DNA of 64,000 nucleotides from an uncultured Acidovorax sp. (GCA_913774955.1 CAJYKV010000030.1:62001-126000), one strand, 5' to 3'. Shown: positions 51,342 to 60,740, numbered from the stretch's first letter. Notes: generated by a model not told the origin, from the sequence alone. Program-made: numbers and translations.

Positions 51342-52067
51342 TCAGGCCCCATCGCCGGGAACCATCCGGCCCGCGTCGATGGTGATGCGCCGGTCGCAGC
51401 GTGCCGCGATCGCCCGGTCGTGCGTGACCAGCACGAGCGTGGTGCCGAGCTCGCGGTTCAGGTCGAACATCAGCCGCATGATGGTCTCGCCGGTGGCGAA
51501 ATCCAGACTGCCGGTGGGCTCGTCGGCCAGCAGCACGTCGGGCTGCACCACGAAAGCGCGCGCCAGCGCCACGCGCTGCTGTTCGCCGCCCGAGAGCACC
51601 TTCGGGTAATGCCCCAGGCGCTGCCCCAGGCCGACCCGGGCCAGCATCTCGGCGGCCAGCGGACGCGCGTCGCGGCGCTGGGCCAGCTCCAGCGGCAGCA
51701 TCACGTTCTCGAGCGCGGTGAGGTTGCCCAGTAGCTGGAAGCTCTGGAACACGAAGCCCATGCGCCGCGCGCGCAGGGCCGCGCGGCCGTCCTCGTCGAG
51801 CGCGAACAGGTCCTCCCCCGCCAGCCGCACGGTGCCGCGCGTGGGCGTGTCCAGCCCCGCGATGATGGACAGCAGCGTGCTCTTGCCGGAACCCGAGGCG
51901 CCGACGATGGCCACGGTGTCCCTCGCGGCGAGCCGGAAATCGATATCCCGCAGAATGTCGAGCGTGCCGGTCGAATCCGTCACCGACTTGTGCACGTGCT
52001 CCACGGCGATGACAGGGGCGCTGGCGGCAGCGGTGGAGGAAGGGATTTCCGGCAGTGTTTCCGACAT
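51342..52067 (-). CDS. ABC transporter ATPase, LolD/MacB/YbbA type
   Basis: ATP-binding protein of 241 residues. Walker [11 protein letters not shown]-loop VFQSFQLL, signature [15 protein letters not shown], Walker [13 protein letters not shown] and H-loop VTHD. Sequence style ([26 protein letters not shown]-like IAVEHVHK) fits the MacB/YbbA group that powers lipoprotein or peptide export from the inner membrane. In E. coli ybbA pairs with the permease ybbP and lies beside tesA; here it is also beside a tesA-like gene, divergently, but no permease gene is in this window. Its start codon is only 20 bases from the esterase start. Confidence 0.93.
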   Translation of the reverse strand: MSETLPEIPSSTAAASAPVIAVEHVHKSVTDSTGTLDILRDIDFRLAARDTVAIVGASGSGKSTLLSIIAGLDTPTRGTVRLAGEDLFALDEDGRAALRARRMGFVFQSFQLLGNLTALENVMLPLELAQRRDARPLAAEMLARVGLGQRLGHYPKVLSGGEQQRVALARAFVVQPDVLLADEPTGSLDFATGETIMRLMFDLNRELGTTLVLVTHDRAIAARCDRRITIDAGRMVPGDGA

Positions 52068-52086
52068 GAAAGGTGCTTTTGCAGTG

Positions 52087-52752
52087 ATGCGATTCGATGC
52101 GTTCCGGCGTGACTTTATCGTGGCGGCCATGGGGGCCGGGGCCCTGGGGCTTTGCATGCCCTCCGCGGAGGCGCAGCCGGCGCCCGCAGGCGGCCGGCCC
52201 GTGATCCTCGTGGTGGGCGATTCGCTGAGCGCCGAGTACGGCCTCGCACGCGGCACGGGCTGGGTGGCGCTGCTGGAGAAAAAGCTCGCCGCGGAGAAGA
52301 TCGCGGCCACGGTGGTGAATGCCAGCGTGAGCGGCGACACCACGGCGGGCGGGCGCTCGCGCCTGCCGGCCTTGCTATCCCAGCACCGTCCGACGCACGT
52401 GGTGCTGGAACTGGGCGGCAACGACGCCCTGCGGGGCCTGCCCATGCAGGGGACGGAGGCGAACCTCCGCGCCATGGCGGAGGCGTCGAAGAAGACCCGC
52501 GCCCAGGTGCTGATCGTGGGCATGCAGGTGCCGCCGAACTACGGCTCCGACTACACGCGCCGGTTCGAGAAGGTGTTCCCCGCCGTCGCCCAGGCCGCAG
52601 GCGCGGGCCTCGTGCCCTTCCTGCTCAAGGGCGTGGCGGACCGGCCCGATGCGGCGGCGCTGTTCCAGGCCGACCGCATCCACCCCCGCGCCGAGGCGCA
52701 GCCGGCCATGCTGGCGAACGTCTGGCCCGAGCTCCGCAAGCTGCTGCGCTGA
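52087..52752 (+). CDS. SGNH-hydrolase esterase, TesA/EstA-like
   Basis: Exported SGNH hydrolase (multifunctional esterase / thioesterase I type), 221 residues. Block I GDSLSAEYGL contains the nucleophile Ser, block III GGNDALRGLP, block V DRIHPRAEAQ contains the catalytic Asp and His. The N-terminus MRFDAFRRDFIVAAMGAG has two arginines before a hydrophobic stretch, so export through Tat or Sec is possible, with cleavage near AEAQ. An upstream in-frame ATG at 52066 overlaps the divergent ATPase start. In E. coli the tesA-ybbA arrangement is similar. Confidence 0.92.
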   Translation: MRFDAFRRDFIVAAMGAGALGLCMPSAEAQPAPAGGRPVILVVGDSLSAEYGLARGTGWVALLEKKLAAEKIAATVVNASVSGDTTAGGRSRLPALLSQHRPTHVVLELGGNDALRGLPMQGTEANLRAMAEASKKTRAQVLIVGMQVPPNYGSDYTRRFEKVFPAVAQAAGAGLVPFLLKGVADRPDAAALFQADRIHPRAEAQPAMLANVWPELRKLLR

Positions 52753-52775
52753 GCCCGGGAAGACGCTGCGCCGCG

Positions 52776-52973
52776 TCAGGCCCCCGCTGCGTTTCCTTCG
52801 GCGGGTGCCTGGCCCGCTTCGCCGGCATCGGCAGCGCCATTGCCGTCCTGCCCGGACTCCTGCGCCGGGTCGTCGCTCTTGCGCTGGGATTTGGCCAGCG
52901 CCTTTTCTTCCTTCTTTTTCTTCTTGGCGAGCTCGCGCTGCCGCTTTTCGTAACCGTAGTTGGGTGTTGCCAA
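52776..52973 (-). CDS. Small Lys-rich hypothetical protein, TTG start
   Basis: 65-residue protein beginning MATPNYGYEKRQRELAKKKK. A Lys/Glu-rich helix is followed by an acidic, Gly/Ala-rich disordered tail. Small proteins with this N-terminus are common in Comamonadaceae and relatives; function unknown, and the basic head would bind nucleic acid or acidic surfaces. The TTG at 52973 has AAGGGGG seven bases upstream. A further TTG at 53012 lacks a ribosome site. Convergent with the esterase gene. Confidence 0.7.
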   Translation of the reverse strand: MATPNYGYEKRQRELAKKKKKEEKALAKSQRKSDDPAQESGQDGNGAADAGEAGQAPAEGNAAGA

Positions 52974-53088
52974 GATGGGGCCCCCTTTATGTGATGCTGA
53001 ATGGAAGGCCAATGTAGCAGCACGCCGTGCATGGCCTTGCGAAAAACGAGAAATGGCGGCGAAGCGCGGAGGGGCCGCGCTCCCCCTG

Positions 53089-54330
53089 TCAGCCGGGCAA
53101 GGCGGCCGCGAGTGCCTGCGCGAGGTCGGCGCGCAGGTCCCGCGGGTCTTCCAGGCCCACCGAGAACCGCACCACCGTGCCGGGGCGCAGGTGCGGCGTG
53201 GGCCGCGCGCGCATGGCGCGCAGCTCGTAGGGAACGACGAGGCTCATCGGCCCGCCCCAGCTGTAGCCGAGCTTGAACAGCCGCAGCGCATCGCAGAACG
53301 CATCCACGCGGTCCTGCCCGTGGCGCTCGTCGATGACCACGCTGAAGAGGCCTGCCGCGGCCCCCTCTCCGCCGCCGGGGGCGCACAGCGCCGCCCACTG
53401 CGCATGGCCGGGAGAGCCTGCGAGCGCCGGGTGCAGCACCTGGGCGATGGCGGGGTGCCCGGCGATCCAGCGCGCCAGTTCGCGGGCGGCCACGTCGTGG
53501 GCGCGATAACGCAGGCCGACGCTGGGCAGCGAGCGCAGCACGGCTTCCGCGTCGTTGGCCCCCACGCCGAGCCCGAGGCGCATGTGGGTGAGCTTGATCC
53601 GCAGGTGCAGGGCCGCATCGCGGGTGATGACGCTCCCCATGAGCACGTCGCCCCCGCCGCTCGGGTACTTGGTGAGGGCGTGGGCGGAAATGTCCACGCC
53701 CAGCTGGCCGTCGCCCAGCAGGTCGAACGGCTGGAAGGCGATGCCAGCGCCCCAGGTGTTGTCCAGCACCGTCGTCACGCCGCGCGCACGGCAGATGCGC
53801 ACCTGCTCCACCAAGTCCGGGAATTCCAGTGTGACCGAGCCCGGCGCTTCGAGCCAGACCAGCCGCGTGGCGTCGGTGATGCGGGCGGCCAGGTCGGCGG
53901 GATCGAGCGGATCGTAGTAGGCGTGGCGGATGCCGTACTGCGCGAGTTCGACCTCGGCCAGCGACTTGTTGGGGCCGTACGCGTTGTCGGGAATCAGCAC
54001 TTCGTCGCCAGTGCGCAACAGCGAAAGCGCCACGTTGGCGATGGCGGCGAGGCCACTGGGTACCAGGACGCACTGCAGGCCGCCTTCGAGCGAGCAAAGC
54101 CGCTCTTCAAGCATGTAGGTGGTGGGCGTGCCGTGCAGGCCGTAGGTGTAGCCCGTCTTGTCCTTCCACTCGCGCGCGCGCATCGCCGCGACGTTCGGGA
54201 AGATGACGGTGGAGGCCTTGTGCACCGCGGGCTGGGGCGCGAGGAACCCTGCCGGCGGCACGTAGGGATGGTGGATGAGCCGGGTGTCCGGCCCGGCGCC
54301 CCGGGAGGCGTCGTCGGTGGAAGAGGTCAT
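53089..54330 (-). CDS. metC: Cystathionine beta-lyase
   Basis: PLP enzyme of the Cys/Met metabolism family cleaving cystathionine to homocysteine, pyruvate and ammonia, 413 residues. The PLP lysine is in ISAHALTKYPSGGGDVLMG; TYGLHGTPT near residue 60 and APGSVTLEFPD are typical of beta-lyases rather than gamma-synthases, as is SLVVPYELRAMR. TACCAT lies six bases before the ATG and no Shine-Dalgarno precedes it. It is divergent from nothing close; BON gene lies upstream in the same direction. Confidence 0.93.
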   Translation of the reverse strand: MTSSTDDASRGAGPDTRLIHHPYVPPAGFLAPQPAVHKASTVIFPNVAAMRAREWKDKTGYTYGLHGTPTTYMLEERLCSLEGGLQCVLVPSGLAAIANVALSLLRTGDEVLIPDNAYGPNKSLAEVELAQYGIRHAYYDPLDPADLAARITDATRLVWLEAPGSVTLEFPDLVEQVRICRARGVTTVLDNTWGAGIAFQPFDLLGDGQLGVDISAHALTKYPSGGGDVLMGSVITRDAALHLRIKLTHMRLGLGVGANDAEAVLRSLPSVGLRYRAHDVAARELARWIAGHPAIAQVLHPALAGSPGHAQWAALCAPGGGEGAAAGLFSVVIDERHGQDRVDAFCDALRLFKLGYSWGGPMSLVVPYELRAMRARPTPHLRPGTVVRFSVGLEDPRDLRADLAQALAAALPG

Positions 54331-54361
54331 GCGGCGATGGTATCGCCGCCGGCACCCCAGG

Positions 54362-54844
54362 TCAGCCCACCGCGCCCGGACTGACGGTGAGCTGGTTCAC
54401 CACCGAGTTCACGCCCTTCACCTCCTGCGCGATGCGGGCGGCGCGCTCGCGGGCCACTTCGTTCTTCACCGGGCCGTTGAGTGTCACGATGCCGTTGCGC
54501 GTGTCCACGTCGATCTTGATGGCGCTGAGCTCGGAGTCCTGCGCGAGTCCGGCCTTGACCTTGGCACTGATGCCGGCATCGTCCATCACCTCCGCGGCGC
54601 GGGCGGCGGCCTGGCGCGATGCCTGGCCGGCCTCGGTGGCTGCGGCCTCCATGCGGCGTTGCGCGTCCGAGGCCGCTTCGCCCGTGCGCTCGATGGTGGC
54701 GTCGATCTTCTGGCCGACGGTCTGGCCGTCCTGGCGATCGCAGGCGGCGAGGCCGAAAGCCAGCGCGGTGGCCGCCAGGATGGCGAGCGCGCGGGGCGTG
54801 TGGCGTGCGCAGGATTCGGAGCGGGTGGGGGCGGCGTGGGTCAT
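54362..54844 (-). CDS. BON-domain lipoprotein
   Basis: Lipoprotein of 160 residues with lipobox LAAC at the end of a hydrophobic segment (AFGLAACDRQ). A helical Ala/Glu-rich region (about 40-90) is followed by one BON domain (about 90-155: ISAKVKAGLAQDSELSAIKIDVDTR... GVNSVVNQLTV). BON domains bind phospholipid or peptidoglycan in envelope stress (OsmY/DolP). The ATG follows GAGG. Three GTAGG-type elements lie upstream in the gap shared with the SulP gene; one nearly matches the element before the DUF883 gene. Confidence 0.88.
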   Translation of the reverse strand: MTHAAPTRSESCARHTPRALAILAATALAFGLAACDRQDGQTVGQKIDATIERTGEAASDAQRRMEAAATEAGQASRQAAARAAEVMDDAGISAKVKAGLAQDSELSAIKIDVDTRNGIVTLNGPVKNEVARERAARIAQEVKGVNSVVNQLTVSPGAVG

Positions 54845-54927
54845 GGCGGCGTCCTCGGAAAAGCGTTCGGAAATCGGGTCGTGGAAGCACTGTAGGCTCG
54901 ACCGTAGGCGCGGGTGGTCAGACAACG

Positions 54928-54943
54928 CCGAAGCTGCTGTAGG
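54928..54943 (-). promoter_or_regulatory. CCTACAGC..GCTTCGG element upstream of the BON lipoprotein gene
   Basis: Read on the minus strand CCTACAGCAGCTTCGG, matching the element at 16166..16182 apart from one inserted base and one change. Two further CCTAC(A/G) copies lie nearer the gene (plus 54891-54896 and 54903-54908), 12 bases apart. Candidate stress-response promoter or operator. Confidence 0.45.
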
Positions 54944-54966
54944 ACGCTTGGGGCGAGAATCCCCCC

Positions 54967-56685
54967 ATGCCCCCCGTTCCCTCCCCCGAGCCGTCCGCGA
55001 GCGCAGGACGCTCCGCCCGTTTCCGCGCCCTGCTGCTGCACTGGCTGCCCTTCCTCGGCTGGCCCCGGCCGGATGCGCAGCTGCTGCGCGGCGAGTTCTG
55101 GGCCGGCATGACGGTGGGGCTGATGCTGGTGCCGCAGGGCGTCGCCTACGCGGCCCTGGCGGGCATGCCGCTGGTGACGGGTATCTACGCCTCGCTCATC
55201 CCGGCCCTGGTGGCCGTGCTGTGGAGCTCCTCGACGCGGCTGGGCGTGGGGCCCACGGCGCTCACCAGCCTGCTGATCGGCGCATCGCTCACCGGCATGG
55301 CCGAGCCCGGCAGCGCCGACTGGGTGGCGCTGGCCGCCTGGATGGCGATCCTCTCCGGGCTGTTGCAGCTCGCGCTGGGCGTGGTGCGGTTCGGCTGGCT
55401 GCTCAATCTCGTCACATCGCCGGTGCTCAACGGTTTCACCCAGGCGGCGGCGCTGCTGATCCTGGCCTCGCAGCTGCCGGCACTGCTGGGGCTGCGCACC
55501 AGCTGGCAGGCACTGGCCGATGCGCCGTCGATCCACCATTTCGACGGTACGGCAGCGGCGTTCGGACTCGGCAGCCTCGCCTTGTTGACGCTCGCGCGCC
55601 GCTGGCGCCCCGGCTTTCCCTCGGCCATCATCATCGTGGGGCTGGCCGGGCTGGCCAGTTGGTGGATCGGTTATGCCGACCACGACGGCGCCGTGGTGGG
55701 CCACCTCCCCTCCGGGTTGCCGCAGCCCTACTGGCCGGGCTGGCTGGGCTGGGACCAGTTCGGCCAGTTGCTCATGCCCGTGCTGGTGGTCACGCTGGTG
55801 AGTTTCCTGGAGACGGCCTCGTCGGCCAAGGTCGAGCACCAGCAGGGCGGCACGCGCTGGAACGAGAACCAGGACCTGATCGCGCACGGCATGGCCAAGG
55901 TGAGTTCGGGCCTGTGCGGCAGCTTCGCCACCAGCGCGTCGTTCTCGCGTTCGGCGATCAACCTGTATGCCGGCGCGAAGAGCGGCTGGGCGACGCTGTT
56001 CGCCCTGGCGCTGGTGCTGGCAGTGCTGCTCTGGCTGACGCCGGCGCTCTACCATGTGCCGCAATCGGTGCTGGCGGCGGTGGTGGTCGCGGCCGTGACC
56101 AGCCTCATCAAGCCGGGGGTGCTGCTGCGGCTGTGGCGCATCTCGCGCGTCGAGGCACTGATCGGCGGGATGACGTTTTTCCTGACGCTGGCCACCGCGC
56201 CGCGCATGTACTGGGGCGTGCTGGCGGGCCTGGTGATGAACCTCAGCCACTTCCTCTACCAGCGGCTGCACCCCCGCATCATCGAGGTGGGGCTGCACCC
56301 GGACGGCAGCCTGCGCGACCGCCACCTGTGGCTGCTGCCGCCGCTCGCCCCGGACCTGCTGGCGCTGCGCATGGACGCCGAGCTCGACTTCGCTTCGGCG
56401 GCGGCACTGGAACGACGGGTGGCCGACCACCTCGCGGCGCATCCGGCCGCGCGGCACGTCTGTCTTTTCGCACTGCCGATCAACCGGATCGACGTGACGG
56501 GCGTTGAGTGCTTCGGCCGTTTGCGGGCGATGGCGTGCGCCCAGGGCGGTGCGCTGCACGTGAGCGGCATGAAGCTGCCCGTGGAGCAGGTGCTGCGCCG
56601 CAGCGGCTTGCTGGACGGCCCGGGCCTCGTGCTCTATCGGACGGATGCGGAAGCACTGACGGCTTTGCAACGATTCTCTTCGTAG
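54967..56685 (+). CDS. SulP-family anion transporter with STAS domain
   Basis: Inner membrane SLC26/SulP transporter of 572 residues. Motifs: GEFWAGMTVGLMLVPQGVAYAALAGMPLVTGIY, GPTALTSLL, and the ETASSAKVEHQQGG ... CGSFATSASFSRSAIN signature. About 12 helices are followed by a cytoplasmic STAS domain (about 455-560, LRMDAELDFASAAALE... INRIDVTGVECFGRL). Transports sulfate, bicarbonate or dicarboxylates; the substrate is not readable. GAGAAT lies six bases before the ATG without a Shine-Dalgarno. Confidence 0.93.
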   Translation: MPPVPSPEPSASAGRSARFRALLLHWLPFLGWPRPDAQLLRGEFWAGMTVGLMLVPQGVAYAALAGMPLVTGIYASLIPALVAVLWSSSTRLGVGPTALTSLLIGASLTGMAEPGSADWVALAAWMAILSGLLQLALGVVRFGWLLNLVTSPVLNGFTQAAALLILASQLPALLGLRTSWQALADAPSIHHFDGTAAAFGLGSLALLTLARRWRPGFPSAIIIVGLAGLASWWIGYADHDGAVVGHLPSGLPQPYWPGWLGWDQFGQLLMPVLVVTLVSFLETASSAKVEHQQGGTRWNENQDLIAHGMAKVSSGLCGSFATSASFSRSAINLYAGAKSGWATLFALALVLAVLLWLTPALYHVPQSVLAAVVVAAVTSLIKPGVLLRLWRISRVEALIGGMTFFLTLATAPRMYWGVLAGLVMNLSHFLYQRLHPRIIEVGLHPDGSLRDRHLWLLPPLAPDLLALRMDAELDFASAAALERRVADHLAAHPAARHVCLFALPINRIDVTGVECFGRLRAMACAQGGALHVSGMKLPVEQVLRRSGLLDGPGLVLYRTDAEALTALQRFSS

Positions 56686-56741
56686 CCGGCTATGGATGGG
56701 CTGACGCTGATACACTCCCCATACATTGCTTGTTGCATTTT

Positions 56742-57512
56742 GTGTCTGAATCTGCGACCCCTCATACTGTGGACCTGCGCGATCTGCGCCTGACGACTGC
56801 GCATGCCCTGGTCGCGCAGGCGCTGGGTTCCGAATCCGCGATCCCCAGTGAGACACCGCTGCATTATCTGCAGGGGTTGATCGACGGCCTCTGCGAGCTC
56901 TCCCTGAAGGACCCCCTCACCGGGTTGGCCAACCGGCGGCATTTCCGCACCGTCCTGGAGCGCGAGATCGACCGGGTGACGCGCGCCGGCGAGGCCGCGC
57001 TGCTGCTGATGCTGGACATCGACCACTTCAAACGGGTGAACGACACCTACGGCCACATGGCCGGGGACATCGTCCTGCAGTCGATCGCCCGCACGCTGAG
57101 CCGCTGCGTACGCCCCATGGACACCCTCTCGCGCTACGGCGGCGAGGAATTCGCCGTCGTGCTGCCCGCCTGCCACGCGGGGTTCGGGCGCGTGGTGGCC
57201 GAGCGCATCCGCCGCGCGGTGGAGCGCACCCCGGTCCGCATCTCGCCCACCGTCGAGCTCAACGTCACCGTCAGCATCGGCGGCGCGTTCGCGCTCCAGT
57301 GGATCCGCAGCACGACGCTGCTGTGGACCGAGCGCGCCGACAGCCAGCTCTACAAGGCGAAGGTGGCGGGCCGCAACCGCGTCAGCATCGAGGAGCAGCC
57401 GGACAGCACCGTGACGGCGGAAGAGAAGAGCCTGCTCTTCGGCCCGCTGTACACTCCCTCGGGCTGGGGCGATCTGCCCCCCGCCTTGGATTCCACAGGC
57501 AGCGCCTATTGA
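56742..57512 (+). CDS. Diguanylate cyclase (GGDEF domain, GGEEF active site)
   Basis: GGDEF protein of about 256 residues making c-di-GMP from two GTP. Active site RYGGEEFAVVLP, with the product-inhibition I-site RPMD five residues before it. Nucleotide contacts: LMLDIDHFKRVNDTYGH and FALQW. The N-terminal 60 residues hold no recognised sensory domain or membrane helix, so its signal would come from a partner. The start is uncertain: no ATG, with GTG at 56742 most likely (TTG at 56733 and GTG 56769 are alternatives). The following MinD-like gene is ten bases away. Confidence 0.85.
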   Translation: MSESATPHTVDLRDLRLTTAHALVAQALGSESAIPSETPLHYLQGLIDGLCELSLKDPLTGLANRRHFRTVLEREIDRVTRAGEAALLLMLDIDHFKRVNDTYGHMAGDIVLQSIARTLSRCVRPMDTLSRYGGEEFAVVLPACHAGFGRVVAERIRRAVERTPVRISPTVELNVTVSIGGAFALQWIRSTTLLWTERADSQLYKAKVAGRNRVSIEEQPDSTVTAEEKSLLFGPLYTPSGWGDLPPALDSTGSAY

Positions 57513-57522
57513 AAGCACAGAG

Positions 57523-58377
57523 ATGACCGACGCGCTGTCACCCCGCTCCACACCCTCGGCGCCCCAGGCGCCCGGTCCGGGCCGCCCTCCTGCTCCGGCG
57601 GCCGGCGCACGCATCATTGCCATCACGAGCGGCAAGGGCGGCGTGGGCAAGACCTTCGTTTCCGCCAACCTCGCCGCCGCCCTCACCCGCCGCGGCTACC
57701 GCGTGCTGGTGCTCGATGCCGACCTCGGCCTCGCCAACCTCGACGTGGTGCTCAACCTCCATCCCAAGGTCACGCTGCACGACGTGTTCACCGGCAAGGC
57801 GGACCTCGACGATGCCGTGATCCAGGCACCCGGCGGCTTTTCCGTCGTGCTCGCGGGCTCCGGCATGGTCGAGTATTCGCGGCTCACCCCCGAGGTGCGC
57901 AGCGAGTTCCTCAACGTGATCCAGACGCTGGCGCCGCGTTTCGACGTTCTGCTGCTGGACACCGGCGCCGGCATCTCCGACGTGGTGCTGTTCTCGGTGT
58001 CGCTCGCCTCCGAAGTGCTCATCGTGGCCACGCCCGAGCCCACCTCGCTCACCGATGCCTATGCGGCGATCAAGGTGCTCGCCACCCAGCAGAAGCGCGC
58101 CTACGTGCGCATCGTCGTCAACCAGGCCGCGCGCCCGGGCGACGGCCGGGCGATCACGGGCCAGCTGCAGCAGGTGCTGGAGCGCTTCGTGAGCACCGAT
58201 TCCGGCCGTCCGATGCGGCTGCTGCACATGGGCGACATCCCGGCCGACACGGCGGTGCGCGACGCGGTCATGCGCCGCCAGTTGCTGCTGCTGCAGATGC
58301 CCGGATGCCCGGCCGCGCTGGCCATTGCGCAGCTGGCCAACAAGATCGACACCACCCTGCTCTCGCCGGCGACCTGA
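57523..58377 (+). CDS. MinD/ParA-type ATPase (FlhG/YlxH-like)
   Basis: Deviant-Walker ATPase of 284 residues. [16 protein letters not shown] (deviant Walker A with the extra lysine), [15 protein letters not shown] and [12 protein letters not shown] are the ParA/MinD motifs. No C-terminal membrane-targeting amphipathic helix is apparent. FlhG-type proteins control flagellar number or act as positioning ATPases; the preceding diguanylate cyclase gene (10 bases upstream) suggests a link between positioning and c-di-GMP. The N-terminal 30 residues are Pro-rich and disordered. Genomic context is the only clue to its cargo. Confidence 0.88.
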   Translation: MTDALSPRSTPSAPQAPGPGRPPAPAAGARIIAITSGKGGVGKTFVSANLAAALTRRGYRVLVLDADLGLANLDVVLNLHPKVTLHDVFTGKADLDDAVIQAPGGFSVVLAGSGMVEYSRLTPEVRSEFLNVIQTLAPRFDVLLLDTGAGISDVVLFSVSLASEVLIVATPEPTSLTDAYAAIKVLATQQKRAYVRIVVNQAARPGDGRAITGQLQQVLERFVSTDSGRPMRLLHMGDIPADTAVRDAVMRRQLLLLQMPGCPAALAIAQLANKIDTTLLSPAT

Positions 58378-58454
58378 CGGGGACGGCCCGGGGCGCGCAC
58401 GGCCCCGCCGTCCGCCGCCCGCTACGTCCCGGCCTCCGTCTCCCGTCTCTCGCG

Positions 58455-59225
58455 ATGAACCAGCCCGACATCCTCAACATCTCCAGCTACCTGTTCGTGC
58501 CCCTGCCCGACGCCGCTGCGCTGCGCGACCGGCTGCACGAACGCTGCCTGGCCGACGGGCTCAAGGGCACGATCCTGCTGGCCGAGGAAGGCATCAACCT
58601 GTTCCTGGCGGGACCCGCCGGCACGGTGCGCGGTTTCGTCGACTGGCTCCGGCGCACCGACGGGCGCTTCGCGGCGCTGGAGCCCAAGGAGAGCTGGTCC
58701 GCGACCCAGCCCTTCCGCAAGATGCTGGTGAAAGTGAAGCGCGAAATCATCCGCATGGACCATCCGGCCATCCGCCCCGCCGAGGGTCGCGCGCCGGCAG
58801 TGGATGCGCCCACGCTGCACCGCTGGCTGGCCCAGGGCCACGATGATGCGGGCCGGCCGGTGGTGACGCTCGACACCCGCAATGCGTTCGAGGTGGACCA
58901 CGGCAGCTTCGAGGGCGCCATCGACTGGCGCATCGGCAAGTTCACCGAGTTCCCGCCGGCGCTGCGCGCCCACAAGGCCGAACTGGCAGGCAAGACGGTG
59001 GTGAGTTTCTGCACGGGCGGCATCCGCTGCGAGAAGGCGGCGATCCTGATGCGAGAGGAAGGCATCGAGAACGTCTACCAGCTGGAAGGCGGCATACTCA
59101 AGTACTTCGAGCAGACGGACGGCGCGCACTACCGCGGCGGCTGCTTCGTGTTCGACGAACGTGAGGTGCTGGCCAGCGATCTCTCGGCGCCCGGCACTGT
59201 ACCGCCTTCCACCGAAGACCGCTGA
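58455..59225 (+). CDS. trhO: tRNA uridine(34) hydroxylase, rhodanese family (TrhO/YceA)
   Basis: Rhodanese-family protein of 256 residues that hydroxylates U34 of certain tRNAs in E. coli (YceA). N-terminal acylphosphatase-like domain ([28 protein letters not shown]), then the rhodanese domain with [14 protein letters not shown] and the catalytic cysteine loop [12 protein letters not shown]. The CTGGIRC motif and length match TrhO. It follows the MinD-like gene by 77 bases and converges on the pirin gene, ten bases away. Confidence 0.95.
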   Translation: MNQPDILNISSYLFVPLPDAAALRDRLHERCLADGLKGTILLAEEGINLFLAGPAGTVRGFVDWLRRTDGRFAALEPKESWSATQPFRKMLVKVKREIIRMDHPAIRPAEGRAPAVDAPTLHRWLAQGHDDAGRPVVTLDTRNAFEVDHGSFEGAIDWRIGKFTEFPPALRAHKAELAGKTVVSFCTGGIRCEKAAILMREEGIENVYQLEGGILKYFEQTDGAHYRGGCFVFDEREVLASDLSAPGTVPPSTEDR

Positions 59226-59235
59226 AGGCCCGCGC

Positions 59236-60177
59236 TCAGCGCTTGAAATGGCGCTCCGGCAGCGGGATGCGCTCCGGATCGCCGGGCACGGCACCCATGC
59301 GCCCGGCCTGCCAGTCGTCCGCGGCCTGCCCGATGCGTTCCTTGCTGCTGGACACGAAGTTCCACCAGATGTGGCGTTGACCGTCCAGGGGCGCGCCGCC
59401 GATGACCGCACAACGCACCGGCCCATCGCCAACGGCCTGCAGGCGCACCGGGCCGGGCCGCTTCAGCACGACCAGCGTGCCGGCGGGCCGCTCCACCGTC
59501 TCGCCCGCCGCGTCCTGCAGCCGCAGCGCGCCCTCCACCGCATAGACGGCCATCTCCGGCGCGAGCGCGGGAAGCTCCAGCGCGCCGCCCGCGGGCAGCC
59601 GCACGTCCAGGTAGAGCGTGGGCGACAGCGTGGCCACGGGCGACGTGGCGCCGAAGGCGCTGCCGATCAGCACGCGCACGCTGCCGCCCTGCGCGTCCCG
59701 CACCTCCGGTATCGCATCGGCGGGGGTATGGACGAAAGCCGGCGGCACTTCCTCGTGCCCTGCCGGCAGAGCGGCCCAGAGCTGCAGGCCGTGGTTGATG
59801 TAGTGCGCACCGCGCAGCCGGTCCGGGCGGCGCTCCGAATGCACGATGCCGCGCCCGGCGGTCATCCAGTTGATCGCGCCAGGGCGGATCTCCTGCTCGG
59901 ACCCGAGGCTGTCGCGGTGCATGATCGCGCCGTCGAACAGGTAGGTGACGGTCGCCAGGCCGATGTGCGGATGGGGCCGCACGTCGAATTCGGACTCCGG
60001 CTGCACCGCGGTCGGGCCAAAATGGTCGAAGAACACGAACGGCCCGACGGACCGCTGCTGCAGCGCCGGCAGCAGCCGCCGCACATGGAAGCCGCCGCCC
60101 AGGTCCTTGGAATGCCCGCCTAGCGGCAGGAAGGGCGACGCCGGATCGGCGGCGGGAGAAGGCGTGTTCGTGTCCAT
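59236..60177 (-). CDS. Pirin-family protein (cupin), first of two
   Basis: Bicupin of the pirin family, 313 residues. FDHFGPTAV, the metal-site motif RPHPHIGLATVTYLFDGAIMHRDSLGS and the GINWMTAGRGIVHSERRP block are typical, with HE replacements in the first cupin. YhaK/pirins may act as quercetinase-type dioxygenases or redox sensors. Co-oriented with the flavodoxin gene eight bases upstream and the second pirin, all divergent from a LysR gene. Confidence 0.9.
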   Translation of the reverse strand: MDTNTPSPAADPASPFLPLGGHSKDLGGGFHVRRLLPALQQRSVGPFVFFDHFGPTAVQPESEFDVRPHPHIGLATVTYLFDGAIMHRDSLGSEQEIRPGAINWMTAGRGIVHSERRPDRLRGAHYINHGLQLWAALPAGHEEVPPAFVHTPADAIPEVRDAQGGSVRVLIGSAFGATSPVATLSPTLYLDVRLPAGGALELPALAPEMAVYAVEGALRLQDAAGETVERPAGTLVVLKRPGPVRLQAVGDGPVRCAVIGGAPLDGQRHIWWNFVSSSKERIGQAADDWQAGRMGAVPGDPERIPLPERHFKR

Positions 60178-60185
60178 GTCGGATC

Positions 60186-60740
60186 TTAACCGCGCAGGCG
60201 TTGCGTGATCTGCGCCACGCGTGCGCCGTAGGCGCGGCCGGTTTCCAGATCGCCGGGCAGCATTTCCTGCACGCTGGCGTCCGAGGGGCTCTGGGCGAGC
60301 AGGCCCACGGAGCCGCCGAGGTTGTTGGGGTCGTTGCGCTGGGCGGCCTTGCTGTTGCTCGGCAGCATGCCGAGGCTCACCCAGATACCGCCGTGCTGGG
60401 ATGCCAGCGTCTGCAGCGCGATCAGCGTCACCTGCTTGTCGCCGTTCAGGCTGGCGCTGTTGGTGAAGCCGCCGAACACCTTGTCCTGCCAGGCCCGGCT
60501 GAACCATGCCTTGGACGACGCATCCGCGAACTTCTTGAACTGCCAGCTCGGGCTGCCCATGTACGTCGGCGTGCCGAAGATGATGCCGTCGGCTTGCGCC
60601 AGGGTGTCCCATGCGCCCTCGGGCAGGTCGCCGTCGGCATCGATGGCGATGAGCTGGGCGTTGGCGCCTTCGGCGACGGCCTGCGCCAGGCGCTGGGTGT
60701 GGCCGTAGCCGGAGTGGTAGACGACTGCGATCTTTGCCAT
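60186..60740 (-). CDS. Flavodoxin-fold NAD(P)H:quinone oxidoreductase (WrbA-like)
   Basis: FMN-dependent flavodoxin-like protein of 184 residues. FMN loop VVYHSGYGHTQRLAQAVAEG, then FGTPTYMGSPSWQFKKFADAS and LQTLASQHGGIWVSLGM. WrbA/NQO-type enzymes reduce quinones by two electrons to avoid radical formation. It lies between two pirin genes, suggesting a quinone or aromatic-redox stress module. The ATG follows GGAGTCTCTTCC. Confidence 0.9.
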   Translation of the reverse strand: MAKIAVVYHSGYGHTQRLAQAVAEGANAQLIAIDADGDLPEGAWDTLAQADGIIFGTPTYMGSPSWQFKKFADASSKAWFSRAWQDKVFGGFTNSASLNGDKQVTLIALQTLASQHGGIWVSLGMLPSNSKAAQRNDPNNLGGSVGLLAQSPSDASVQEMLPGDLETGRAYGARVAQITQRLRG

